Assembly (NCBI GenBank): GCA_035533075.1
Contig: DATLUO010000029.1
Coordinates: 1 to 64,000 of the forward strand
Source: Pirellulales bacterium
GTDB lineage: Bacteria > Planctomycetota > Planctomycetia > Pirellulales > JAICIG01
DNA: 64,000 nt
Direction of reading: 5' to 3'
Shown here: in pieces, positions 43,904 to 52,039 of the stretch
Layout of the letters: the number at the start of each line of letters is the position of its first letter
How positions within the stretch are numbered: position 1 is the first letter of the stretch
Program-made: the position numbers and the translations under genes
The notes under the pieces: generated by a model
Databases searched by the model: none
What the model was told of the DNA's origin: nothing
What the model saw: only the letters and a program-made list of their open reading frames with translations

Positions 43904-44421
43904 GGAGAGGTCTCCCGTAACGGTGCTAGTCAAGTTGCTTCAAGCGAGCTCGACCCGCGCGAGCTAGCTCGCCAAGTCCACCGTTCGTAGCCCAGCGGTC
44001 TCGCCCGCTTCCCGTAGAATCGCAGGAACTGTGCGCTGAAATCATGATGCCGCTCTGGTGACGACGTGCGTATCGAGCCATGTTGCGTTGCCCTGAACCA
44101 GCCTATTTTGGACCTCGGCGATGCGGGAATCAAGCGGCCGCGTGCTGGCTTCGACATTCCGCCCACGCGGCCGCTGTACTGATCGCCGAAGCCATCAATC
44201 GGGCGTGGGCTCAGCGTCTTTCGCCACCAAAGGCCGCGACGTCGAAGCGGCCTTATCGACTTCGCCGAACAGGACTAGCAGCCATCCTTGATCGGGCCAA
44301 AGCACCGGATTGGTCGGATTGAGGTCGACTGCCGATTCTAAACGGTTTCCGAATCGAACGCTCATAATCAGTCCCTAAATTGACCTACTTCCACTCGTTT
44401 TTCGCGGTGACTCGCCCTGGC
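43904..44421. other. Intergenic region without a recognised gene
   Basis: About 500 nt between the SWIM gene and the phosphite operon. On the minus strand a 56-aa ORF (44195-44365) contains SAVDLNPTNPVLW and WLLVLFGEVDKAAS, reminiscent of a single TPR repeat; it may be a remnant. A NotI-containing imperfect repeat (GCGGCCGC near 44137 and 44168) is also present. No clear promoter for the downstream operon was found. Confidence 0.4.
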
Positions 44422-45249
44422 ATGCTTGAAATCAAGGATCTTAGCGTTGCCTATCCTAATGCGGGCACGGTGCTCTCGTCAGTTTCGCTGACAGTGCGCC
44501 GAGGCGAGCTGTTGGTGCTGCTCGGCAGGTCGGGGGCGGGAAAGTCGTCGCTGCTCAGGGCGATCAACTATCTGGTCCGGCCGTCGGCCGGCTCGATCAC
44601 GGTGGCAGGCATCGGCAGACTCGGCGACCGGCGTTCATTGGCCGTGCATCGCCGGCAGACCGGCATGGTCTTTCAGCAGCACCAGCTCATCTTGCGCCTG
44701 ACGGCGCTCGATAATGTTCTGCTCGGCTGCGTCGGCCGCTACCCGGCCTGGCACATCGGGCTGCCGTTCTCGCGGACCGACGTCGAATTGGCATACGATT
44801 GCCTCGAGCGCGTTGGGCTGGCCCATCAGGCCCTGCGCCGCGCCGATGAACTGAGCGGCGGCCAGCGCCAGCGAGTCGGCATTGCTCGGGCGTTGGCGCA
44901 GCAGCCGCGGTTGTTGCTGGTCGACGAACCCGTGGCCAGCCTCGATCCGCAAACCGCCGACCAAATCATGGCGCTCTTGCAGGAGATACAGCGAGCCCAA
45001 CGACTGACGGCGATCGTCAGTCTGCACCAGCTCGAACTGGCCCGCCGCTACGCCGAGCGCATCGTGGGACTCGCATCGGGCCGCATCGTGTTCGACGGGA
45101 CGGCCGGCGATTTGTCGAGCGACGACCTGACGCGAATCTATCGGACCGTGCCCGTGAGTGCCGATGACTTGACGGCCTCGCCACCATCCGTCGGCACGTC
45201 GAAAACCGTCGAAAGCTTCGAACACGAAATGCTGGTGCAAGATGATTAG
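44422..45249 (+). CDS. ptxA: Phosphite/phosphonate ABC transporter ATP-binding protein (PtxA/PhnC-like)
   Basis: 275 aa from the ATG at 44422; an upstream GTG is in frame but the family starts here (MLEIKDLSVAYPNAG). Walker A GRSGAGKSS, Q-loop FQQHQL, signature LSGGQRQR, Walker B LLLVDEPVASLDP, and the switch His in SLHQLELA are all intact. The closest functional class is PhnC/PtxA/HtxD. It is the first gene of a four-gene operon ending in phosphite dehydrogenase, so phosphite is the probable substrate. Its end overlaps the binding-protein gene by 8 nt. Confidence 0.9.
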   Translation: MLEIKDLSVAYPNAGTVLSSVSLTVRRGELLVLLGRSGAGKSSLLRAINYLVRPSAGSITVAGIGRLGDRRSLAVHRRQTGMVFQQHQLILRLTALDNVLLGCVGRYPAWHIGLPFSRTDVELAYDCLERVGLAHQALRRADELSGGQRQRVGIARALAQQPRLLLVDEPVASLDPQTADQIMALLQEIQRAQRLTAIVSLHQLELARRYAERIVGLASGRIVFDGTAGDLSSDDLTRIYRTVPVSADDLTASPPSVGTSKTVESFEHEMLVQDD

Positions 45250-46114
45250 TCGAGCGGCATGTACGTTTCTGGCGGCCGTGCTGTTTGCCGGGTGCGGCCA
45301 ACAGAGGCCTGTGCCGGCCGGAGGACGCAATCCCGATGTACTCAAAGTGGCGTTGTTGCCCGATGAATCGCCAGCGACGATCATCAAAGACAACGAAGCC
45401 CTGAAGGAATATCTCAAGCAGCGGCTCGACAAGCAGGTCGAGCTGGTCGTGACCACCGACTATTCGACCATGATCGAGGCCACGCGGCACGGGCGAATCG
45501 ACGTGGCCTACTTCGGGCCGTTGTCGTATTGCCTTTGCAAGAGCAAGTGCGACATCGAACCGTTCGCGGCCAAGCTGCAGCAAGGATCGACAACCTACCA
45601 ATCGGTGATCGTGGCCAACGCGGGCGAAGCGATCGAATCGCTGGCCGGCATCAAGGGCCGCACGATGGCCTACGGAGACAAGGCGTCGACCTCCAGCCAC
45701 TTGATTCCCAAGTCGATGCTGGCCGCCGAGGGCCTGCTGGCGGGCCGCGATTATGAGGAAGTCTTCGTCGGCAACCACGACGCGGTGTTGATGAACGTGG
45801 CCCGCGGCAATGCCCCAGCCGGCGGCCTGAGCAAGCCGATCTACGACTCGCTCATCGAGCGCCGCGTCGTCGAGCCGGACCAGGTAAAGCTCCTCGCGGA
45901 GTCAAAACCCTTTCCACAATATCCGTGGGTGATGCAGGCCGACCTGGCCGCCGACCTGAAGCAGCGGATCAAGCAAGCGTTCTACGATCTTCACGAGCCG
46001 AAAGTGCTGGAGCCGCTCAAGGCCGAAGGGTTCGCTCCCGTCACCGACGCCGACTACGACTCGATTCGCGAGCTGGCCAAAGTATTGAATCTCGATCTCT
46101 CGAAGCCGCTGTAG
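45242..46114 (+). CDS. ptxB: Phosphite/phosphonate-binding lipoprotein (PtxB/PhnD-like)
   Basis: 290 aa. Lipoprotein signal with lipobox LFAGC (Cys at 18). The periplasmic-binding fold of the phosphate/phosphite/phosphonate PhnD group is clear: VALLPDESPATIIKD, TTDYSTMIEATRHGRIDVAYFGP, and later FVGNHDAVLMNVARGNA. It should capture phosphite outside the membrane and deliver it to the permease. The ATG lies inside the ATPase gene's last codons and the next ATG directly follows its stop, so expression is tightly linked. Confidence 0.9.
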   Translation: MISRAACTFLAAVLFAGCGQQRPVPAGGRNPDVLKVALLPDESPATIIKDNEALKEYLKQRLDKQVELVVTTDYSTMIEATRHGRIDVAYFGPLSYCLCKSKCDIEPFAAKLQQGSTTYQSVIVANAGEAIESLAGIKGRTMAYGDKASTSSHLIPKSMLAAEGLLAGRDYEEVFVGNHDAVLMNVARGNAPAGGLSKPIYDSLIERRVVEPDQVKLLAESKPFPQYPWVMQADLAADLKQRIKQAFYDLHEPKVLEPLKAEGFAPVTDADYDSIRELAKVLNLDLSKPL

Positions 46115-46930
46115 ATGAACGCCCACGCGATCCCTTCAATTACCCGCGACACCGTTCTCGAGCGTTACCGGCAGCGTTGGCTGCGCACGGCCATTGCCGG
46201 CGCGGCGACGACGCTGGTGGTCGTCGCTTCGGCCTGGCACTCGGGGCTGTTCGATTTGCGCCGCATCGCCGAGGGCGTGCCCAGCACCGCGAAGCTGCTG
46301 GGCGAAATGTGGCCGCCTGATTTCAGCCATGCCCCAAGCTGGATCAAACCGCTGGCCGACACGCTGACCATGAGCATTTCGGGCACGCTGTTGTCGGTGG
46401 TGCTTTCCGTTCCCTTGGCGCTGCTCGCCGCCCGCAACACCACGCCGCACCCGGCCGCTTACGTCGCCGCTCGGGGCGTGTTGAACCTGTTGCGTGCGGT
46501 GCCGGAACTGATTTTGGGCATCGTGCTGGTGGCGGCCGTCGGATTTGGCGTGTTGCCCGGCGTGCTGGCGTTGGGCCTGCACTCGGTGGGCATGGTCGGC
46601 AAGTTCTATGCGGAGGCGTTGGAGCAGGTCGATCCGGGGCCGGTCGAGGCGCTTCGCTCCGTGGGCGCCGGCCCGCTGCAAGTAATCTGGTACGGCATGC
46701 TGCCGCAGATCATGCCGCTGTTGGCAGGCGTCACCATCTACCGCTGGGAATACCACTTCCGCGCCTCGACGGTGATGGGCATGGTGGGAGCGGGCGGCAT
46801 CGGTTTTGAGCTGATCGGTTCGTTGCGGATCATGCAATACCGCGAGGTCTCGGCCATTTTGCTCGTCGTGCTGGTGATGGTGGTGGCGATCGACATGATG
46901 AGCAGTGCTCTGCGGCGGCAGTTGAAATGA
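46115..46930 (+). CDS. ptxC: Phosphite/phosphonate ABC transporter permease (PtxC/PhnE-like)
   Basis: 271 aa with about six membrane helices, including GAATTLVVVASAWHSGLFDL, TMSISGTLLSVVLSVPLAL and MVGAGGIGFELIG. The EAA-type coupling loop YAEALEQVDPGPVEALRSVG matches PhnE. As a homodimer it would form the channel driven by PtxA. It begins immediately after the ptxB stop (TAG-ATG) and overlaps ptxD by 4 nt (ATGA). Confidence 0.9.
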   Translation: MNAHAIPSITRDTVLERYRQRWLRTAIAGAATTLVVVASAWHSGLFDLRRIAEGVPSTAKLLGEMWPPDFSHAPSWIKPLADTLTMSISGTLLSVVLSVPLALLAARNTTPHPAAYVAARGVLNLLRAVPELILGIVLVAAVGFGVLPGVLALGLHSVGMVGKFYAEALEQVDPGPVEALRSVGAGPLQVIWYGMLPQIMPLLAGVTIYRWEYHFRASTVMGMVGAGGIGFELIGSLRIMQYREVSAILLVVLVMVVAIDMMSSALRRQLK

Positions 46931-47946
46931 GCGAACGGCCAGAGACCGCCTCGGCGCGGCCCAAGGTATTGGTCACGAATCGCGTGCATGCCTCAGTCAT
47001 CGAGCGGCTGCAAGCCGAGTGCGACGTCGACGTGAACGAGAGCGGCCGGATTCTTGCGCCTGATGAACTGAGCCGCCGCACCGTCGACGCCACGGCGATG
47101 ATGGCCTTCATGACCGACCATATCGACCGCGACTTCCTGGCGGCCTGCCCGCAGTTGCAAATCATCGCGGGTGCGTTCAAGGGTTTCGACAACATCGACG
47201 TCGCCGCCTGCACCGAGCGCGGAGTCTGGGTGACGCGCGTGGCGGACCTGCTCACCATCCCCACCGCCGAGTTGGCCATCGGCCTCGTCTTGAGCCTTTC
47301 TCGCAACATCGTCGCCGGCGACCGCCTGATGCGTGCCGGGCCGTTCCGCGGCTGGCGGCCGATTCTTTATGGCACGGGCCTGACCGGCAAATGCGTCGGC
47401 CTCTATGGCATGGGAGCCGTGGGCCAGGCCATCGCCGAACGCATGGGCGGTTTTGGCGTGCGGACCGTCTATTACGACCCGCGGCCCCTGCCGCCTGAGA
47501 AGGAAATTGCTCTGCGCCTGCGATACGTACCGTTCGACGAGCTGTTGGCCGAGAGCGATTATCTGATCGTCGCGGCTCCGCTGACCGACGACAATCTGCA
47601 CGCCTTCGACGAGGCCGCGCTGGCCCGCATGAAGCCCGGCAGTTTTCTTATCAACGTCGGCCGCGGCTCGGTGGTCGACGAACAGGCCGTAGCGCGCGCC
47701 CTGCAATCGGGCGTGCTGGCCGGCTTCGCGGCCGACGTCTACGAAACGGAAGACCAGTCGCGGCCGGCAAGGCCCTCGCAAATCGAGCCGGCGTTGCTTG
47801 CGGAGATCGACCGTACCGTGCTCACGCCGCATCTCGGTTCGGCGGTCGATTCGGTCCGCGAACAAATCGAACTGGAGGCTGCCGACAACATTCTCGCGGT
47901 CATCCGCGGCCAAGCGCCGCCCGGCGCCGTGAATCGGCCGCGGTGA
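46927..47946 (+). CDS. ptxD: Phosphite (phosphonate) dehydrogenase PtxD
   Basis: 339 aa. A D-hydroxyacid-dehydrogenase fold; NAD motif GMGAVG at 161-166. All residues known to matter in Pseudomonas PtxD are conserved at corresponding places: M62 in MMAFM, K85 in FKGFDN, R246 in GRGSVVDE, E275 in DVYETED and H302 in TPHLGS, and the family-specific RGVWVTRVADLLTIPTAEL is present. This separates it from glycerate or lactate dehydrogenases. It oxidises phosphite to phosphate with NAD, making the operon a phosphorus-acquisition route. No regulator (ptxE) is adjacent. Confidence 0.93.
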   Translation: MSERPETASARPKVLVTNRVHASVIERLQAECDVDVNESGRILAPDELSRRTVDATAMMAFMTDHIDRDFLAACPQLQIIAGAFKGFDNIDVAACTERGVWVTRVADLLTIPTAELAIGLVLSLSRNIVAGDRLMRAGPFRGWRPILYGTGLTGKCVGLYGMGAVGQAIAERMGGFGVRTVYYDPRPLPPEKEIALRLRYVPFDELLAESDYLIVAAPLTDDNLHAFDEAALARMKPGSFLINVGRGSVVDEQAVARALQSGVLAGFAADVYETEDQSRPARPSQIEPALLAEIDRTVLTPHLGSAVDSVREQIELEAADNILAVIRGQAPPGAVNRPR

Positions 47947-47972
47947 ACCACGAATGTGGAGGGAGACGAACG

Positions 47973-48995
47973 CTAAAACGTCGCCAGCGGATTGACGGGC
48001 GAGCCTGTCGCTCCCTCGACGGTCAGCGGAGCAACGGTCAACAGGAACGACCACCGCTTACGAGCATGGGCCTCTTGGCTCAACTGCTTGAAGTCGCAGT
48101 TGTCGAGAATCGGCATACCCATCGCGACGATGCACACCCAATGGACCGGCTGCGGGAAGGCTTCGACGCCCGACGGAAGGACGTCCAGCGCCAGATCGCT
48201 GCCCACGAGGGCCACGTCGCGTTGCTTGAGCCAAGGCAGGCAGGAGGCATGTAAGCCGGCCGAGCCTTTCATCACGTCCCACGGTCCCTCGACTTCGCGC
48301 CGCGCCCAGCGCCCGGTATGGATCAGCACCGCGTCGCCGCTTTCGACCTTGACACCCGACTTTTTCTCCCATGCTTCCAGGTCTTCCGGATAGATGGCCC
48401 GTTTCCCGTCAAGGTAACGCACACCGAGGTGACGCGGCATATCCATCAGCACCGCCCGGGTAAGAATTCCGCTTTTGAAATTCTCCACGCCGAGCTTGCC
48501 GGCGCCCTTGACGGTCAGCACATCTTGGGAGAATCCGTTATACATCCGGCCCTTGTAGATCAGATGACACAGACCGTCGAGATGCGTCTGTGCAAAGCCG
48601 TGATAGCGCACTGCGAATTCGTCTCCGGCGTAAGCGATCTCGTCGCCCGGCTTCGGCAACGCTACGATCTTGTGTTCGAACGCAGGCGAGCCGTCCGCCT
48701 CTTCTTTGATCGCGGCCCGCGCAAGAGAAACGGTGACGCCGTCGCGCACCAAGGCGACGGCTGCCTTCTGCTTTGCCGGAGTGATGAGATTCAGCGTGCC
48801 GCGCTGGTCTTCCTGGCCCCACCGCCCCCAGTTTGAGAGCGAGGTCATCATCGCGTCGATGTCAGCCTTCGTGAGATCTTTCTTGACGCTTGTTTGGGCC
48901 GGCCCATCGGCGCAGCCCGGCCGCGCCAACGAAACCGCAAGGAAACTGGCCGAGGCCAGGATAATCCAATCGAGGCAAGTGTGTTGACGACTCAT
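47973..48995 (-). CDS. Secreted cyclase-family hydrolase (kynurenine formamidase-like)
   Basis: 340 aa with a signal peptide (hydrophobic ILASASFLAVSLA, cleaved near residue 30). The metal-binding motif of the cyclase/KynB family is present as THLDGLCH (family HxGTHxDxxxH; the first His is replaced, GFAQTHLDG). Other landmarks are GVRYLDG and VLIHTGRW. Family members hydrolyse N-formylkynurenine or related cyclic amides; the secreted location and the altered motif make the substrate unclear. It is convergent with the phosphite operon, with 26 nt between stops. Confidence 0.82.
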   Translation of the reverse strand: MSRQHTCLDWIILASASFLAVSLARPGCADGPAQTSVKKDLTKADIDAMMTSLSNWGRWGQEDQRGTLNLITPAKQKAAVALVRDGVTVSLARAAIKEEADGSPAFEHKIVALPKPGDEIAYAGDEFAVRYHGFAQTHLDGLCHLIYKGRMYNGFSQDVLTVKGAGKLGVENFKSGILTRAVLMDMPRHLGVRYLDGKRAIYPEDLEAWEKKSGVKVESGDAVLIHTGRWARREVEGPWDVMKGSAGLHASCLPWLKQRDVALVGSDLALDVLPSGVEAFPQPVHWVCIVAMGMPILDNCDFKQLSQEAHARKRWSFLLTVAPLTVEGATGSPVNPLATF

Positions 48996-49072
48996 GGCAG
49001 TTCTCCGCGACGAGAGATGTTGTAAAATGACCCGTTAAGCCCGTAAGTTGACATCTTCACTTGCCCAACATC

Positions 49073-49663
49073 ATGTTTCAACCTCATCATCTCGCTGATT
49101 TAGCCGCTCGCATGCACGGCGACAAGGGCGTCACCCGGCGGGATGTTCTGCGGTTGGGTATCGCCCAACCACGCCGTTTCGATGGCGTTGTCGGGCTTGC
49201 GAGAGTCGCTCCCCGCCATCGAAGCCGACGGAAATGACCCGCGGCATCAGCCCTATCTCGGCTCGGTGCTGGAATACCTTTCTGCCCGAAGCTCGACCAG
49301 ATTTTGCCGGCGTTTCTTGACGACATGGAATCGCGCGGCATGTTAGACGAAACGCTGGTGCTCGTGATCAGCGAGCATGGCCGGACGCCAACGATTGCGA
49401 ACACGCCCGGCGGCGGCCGTGAACACTGGGCCGGTGCGTACTGGGGCATGTTCTTCGGCGCCGGAATCAAAACCGGGCAAGTGATCGGAGCGAGCGACCG
49501 GCAGGGAGCGTATGCCGTGATCCGCCCGACGCATCCCAACGATATTCTGGCGACCGTGTATCATCTGATGGGCTTCGACCCGGTGGAGACTGCGATTCCC
49601 GACCGCGCCGGCCGGCCGGTCCGTTTGACGGAGGGGAATGTTGTGCGCGAATTGTTGGCCTAG
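49073..49663 (+). pseudogene. Decayed DUF1501 gene (internal deletion and frameshift)
   Basis: The N-terminus is recognisable from the ATG at 49073 (MFQPHHLADLAARMHGDKGV then TRRDVLRLGIA, a Tat-like leader). After about 35 codons the frame is lost and roughly 250 codons of the usual protein are missing. The C-terminal 110 residues return in another frame (MLDETLVLVISEHGRTPTIA...YHLMGFDP). The N- and C-parts clearly belong to one DUF1501 gene. Compare the intact member at 8314-9702. Confidence 0.85.
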
Positions 49664-49669
49664 TGCGGG

Positions 49670-50764
49670 TCAGCCAATCGCTTTTCGCAACGCTGGGACA
49701 ACCTCACCGGCGAACAATTCCAGACTACGGATCCAGCGGTCGCGGTCGTCCCAGTCGTGGGCGGTCAGAACCAGATCGCCGAAGGGGCCGATCTTCTCGC
49801 GCAATTCCAAAAGTTGGCGCGTGACATGCTCGGGGTCGCCGGCGATCACCACCTCTTCCATGAAGTAGTCGAGCGTGCAGTCGGCCTCGGCCTGCCGGTC
49901 GTCGCGTTTCCACATGGCGACTCCCCGCGGGTTCGTCGCTTTGGTCAGGTCGAGAATATACTGAATACACGAGCCGAGCGAATTGCTCTTGGCCAGACGC
50001 CGCGCCTCAGCGGTCGAGTCGGCAACGAATACGTTGCGGGCGATGGCCCAGTCAGAGGGCTGTGCATGGCGGCCGGCCGCCGTTGCGGCTTGGGCGTACG
50101 TCTGCCATTGATCTTTGAGTGCGCCCGCGTGAAGCAGATGGTGGCTGATGAACCGGAAGCCCCGCTCGGCCGCTTTCGCCAGGCCGGCCGAGGCGCGGCT
50201 GATGCTGGGAACATAGATCGGCGGATGCGGCCGCTGCAGTGGCTGATGCAGGTGCCCCACGCCGAAGTCGAGGTGCAGGTGGTCCTTCATTTTCACCTGC
50301 CAGAAGCGGCCTGTCATCTCGATCGGCACTTTGCCTTCCCACAGCTTGAGAATCATGTCGATCGACTCCGCGACCCGAGCGCCGGTATCACTCGGTTGTG
50401 CGCCGAAGACCTCCATGTCGGTCGGGATGGCGCCGGGGCCGAAACAGACGTTGAGCCGGCCGTGCGACAAATGGTCCAAAAACGCCAGCCGCCCGGCCAC
50501 GTGGGCCGGATGATGATATTGCAAGCAGACCGGGGCCGGACCGACGCGGATGCGCCGTGTCAGGCCGAGCACCTTCGCCAGGAAGATTTCGGGCATGACG
50601 ATGTTCTCGACGCTCGACGAATGGTGCTCGCCGACCCAGAAATCGTCGAAGCCCAGTTCTTCGCACTTCACCGCGAGCTCGAGGTCTTCGTCGATGCACT
50701 GAGCCAACGGCTTGGCCGGATCGTGGATCGGCATCACGAACATTCCCAGCCGCAAAGCATTCAT
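49670..50764 (-). CDS. LLM-class flavin-dependent oxidoreductase (luciferase-like)
   Basis: 364 aa, a TIM barrel of the bacterial luciferase family: LGMFVMPIHDP start, EELGFDDFWVGEHH, LGLTRRIRVGPAPVCLQYHHP, LDHLSHGRLNVCFGPGAIPTD, and a C-terminal VVIAGDPEHVTRQLLELREK. Such enzymes use FMNH2 or F420 to oxygenate alkanals, limonene-type or sulfonated compounds. Overlaps the Ldh-type gene by 4 nt (ATGA), so the two form an operon and perhaps a short catabolic route. Confidence 0.9.
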   Translation of the reverse strand: MNALRLGMFVMPIHDPAKPLAQCIDEDLELAVKCEELGFDDFWVGEHHSSSVENIVMPEIFLAKVLGLTRRIRVGPAPVCLQYHHPAHVAGRLAFLDHLSHGRLNVCFGPGAIPTDMEVFGAQPSDTGARVAESIDMILKLWEGKVPIEMTGRFWQVKMKDHLHLDFGVGHLHQPLQRPHPPIYVPSISRASAGLAKAAERGFRFISHHLLHAGALKDQWQTYAQAATAAGRHAQPSDWAIARNVFVADSTAEARRLAKSNSLGSCIQYILDLTKATNPRGVAMWKRDDRQAEADCTLDYFMEEVVIAGDPEHVTRQLLELREKIGPFGDLVLTAHDWDDRDRWIRSLELFAGEVVPALRKAIG

Positions 50765-51828
50765 GTGGCGTCTCGTTGTTCAAGGAACCCGTCGACGTCG
50801 ACGCCCAGCCGCTCCCCGTGCAGTCGTAACGCTTTGAGCGTCGCGGGATCGACCGGAATGCCGTCGCGCCGGCGCTTGCGCATCGTGCGGAATTCGAGTT
50901 CGCCGGGCACCAGCACTTCGGTAAAGCCCGGCGCAGGGGGCGATGACTTGATGTAGGCGATCGTTTCGTCCACCAGCCGGCGGAATTCCGCCAGCGGACA
51001 AAACGCGGAAGGATCGATGACCACGAAGCAGACGCCGTTGCCTGTGACCGTGGTGTCTTGCGAGCGGATGCCGGCCAGCGCGCCGCCCAGCAACTCGACC
51101 AGGAGGCTCAGGGCAAATCCCTTATGCCCGGCGGGGCCGCCAAGCGGCAGAAGGCCGCCGCGCGGCGGACCATAGAACTGATTGGGGTCGTTGGTCGGTT
51201 GGCCCTGGGCATCGACGATCCAGCCGTCGGGCAGCGGTTTGCCCTCGTTGCGGTAAAAGCGAATCTTGCCCTCCGGAGCGATCGACGTTGCAAAGTCGGC
51301 AACGACCGGGTCGCCGCCGGTGGGTACCGCATAGGCGATGGGATTCGTAGCCAAACGTCCCTCGCGCCCGCCCCAGGGGAGCACGAAGTGCCCGTGCAAG
51401 GGCGAGTTGCAGGTTGCCAGCGCGACGTAGCCCTGATCCGCCGCAAGCTGCACCCAGGCTCCCAGCCGGCCGACATGATTGCAGCGGCGCGTGATTACGC
51501 AGGCGGCGCGTTGCCCGCGGGCGATTTCGACGGCGACGCGAACGGCCTGTTCCGCGCCGACGGCACCGAATCCGTGGCCGCAATCGACGACCGCGGTCGA
51601 GCCTCCCGTGTGTTCAACCGCCTGCGGCGCGTCGGGAAGGATCGTCCCTTCGGCCATCGCCTCGAGATACTCAGGAATGCGCAGTACGCCGTGCGAGTCG
51701 TGGCCCATCAAGCTACTGGCGATCAGCGAGACAATCGCCGTCCGTGCCTCACGATGGCCGGCCCCGGCCGCCGTTATCAAGGCGACGCCGAGCTGCGATA
51801 CGGATTGACTTGGATAGAGGCGATTCAT
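50761..51828 (-). CDS. Ldh_2-type malate/L-lactate dehydrogenase family oxidoreductase
   Basis: 355 aa from the ATG at 51828; an upstream in-frame extension lacks homology. Family signs: GHDSHGVLRIPEYLEAM, the catalytic-His region CNHVGRLGAW, GGREGRLATNPIAYA, and GHKGFALSLLVELLGGALAG. These NAD(P)-dependent 2-ketoacid reductases act on malate, lactate, ureidoglycolate or 2,3-diketogulonate; the specific substrate is unknown. It is the first gene of a pair with the luciferase-like gene. Confidence 0.9.
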   Translation of the reverse strand: MNRLYPSQSVSQLGVALITAAGAGHREARTAIVSLIASSLMGHDSHGVLRIPEYLEAMAEGTILPDAPQAVEHTGGSTAVVDCGHGFGAVGAEQAVRVAVEIARGQRAACVITRRCNHVGRLGAWVQLAADQGYVALATCNSPLHGHFVLPWGGREGRLATNPIAYAVPTGGDPVVADFATSIAPEGKIRFYRNEGKPLPDGWIVDAQGQPTNDPNQFYGPPRGGLLPLGGPAGHKGFALSLLVELLGGALAGIRSQDTTVTGNGVCFVVIDPSAFCPLAEFRRLVDETIAYIKSSPPAPGFTEVLVPGELEFRTMRKRRRDGIPVDPATLKALRLHGERLGVDVDGFLEQRDAT

Positions 51829-52039
51829 CAGCACTGCGACGGCCGGTCGTCGGTAATTTTTGATCGGACTGCATTGTATTGAATTCCGCTCGGCCCGCCA
51901 TACAAACGGCGACGGCAACGATGGTTGGCGCGCGGAGGTGGCGTCGACCTCGTCGTCTCACAGCGGCTGCCCAGGAAAACGGAACTTGAACCGGTTACAA
52001 TAGGCCGTGAATAACCCGCGTCATCATGAACCATTGCCC

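Noticed and set aside
46927-47946. Generic glycerate or lactate dehydrogenase
   Set aside because: The PtxD-specific residues and the preceding phosphite-type ABC transporter point to phosphite dehydrogenase.
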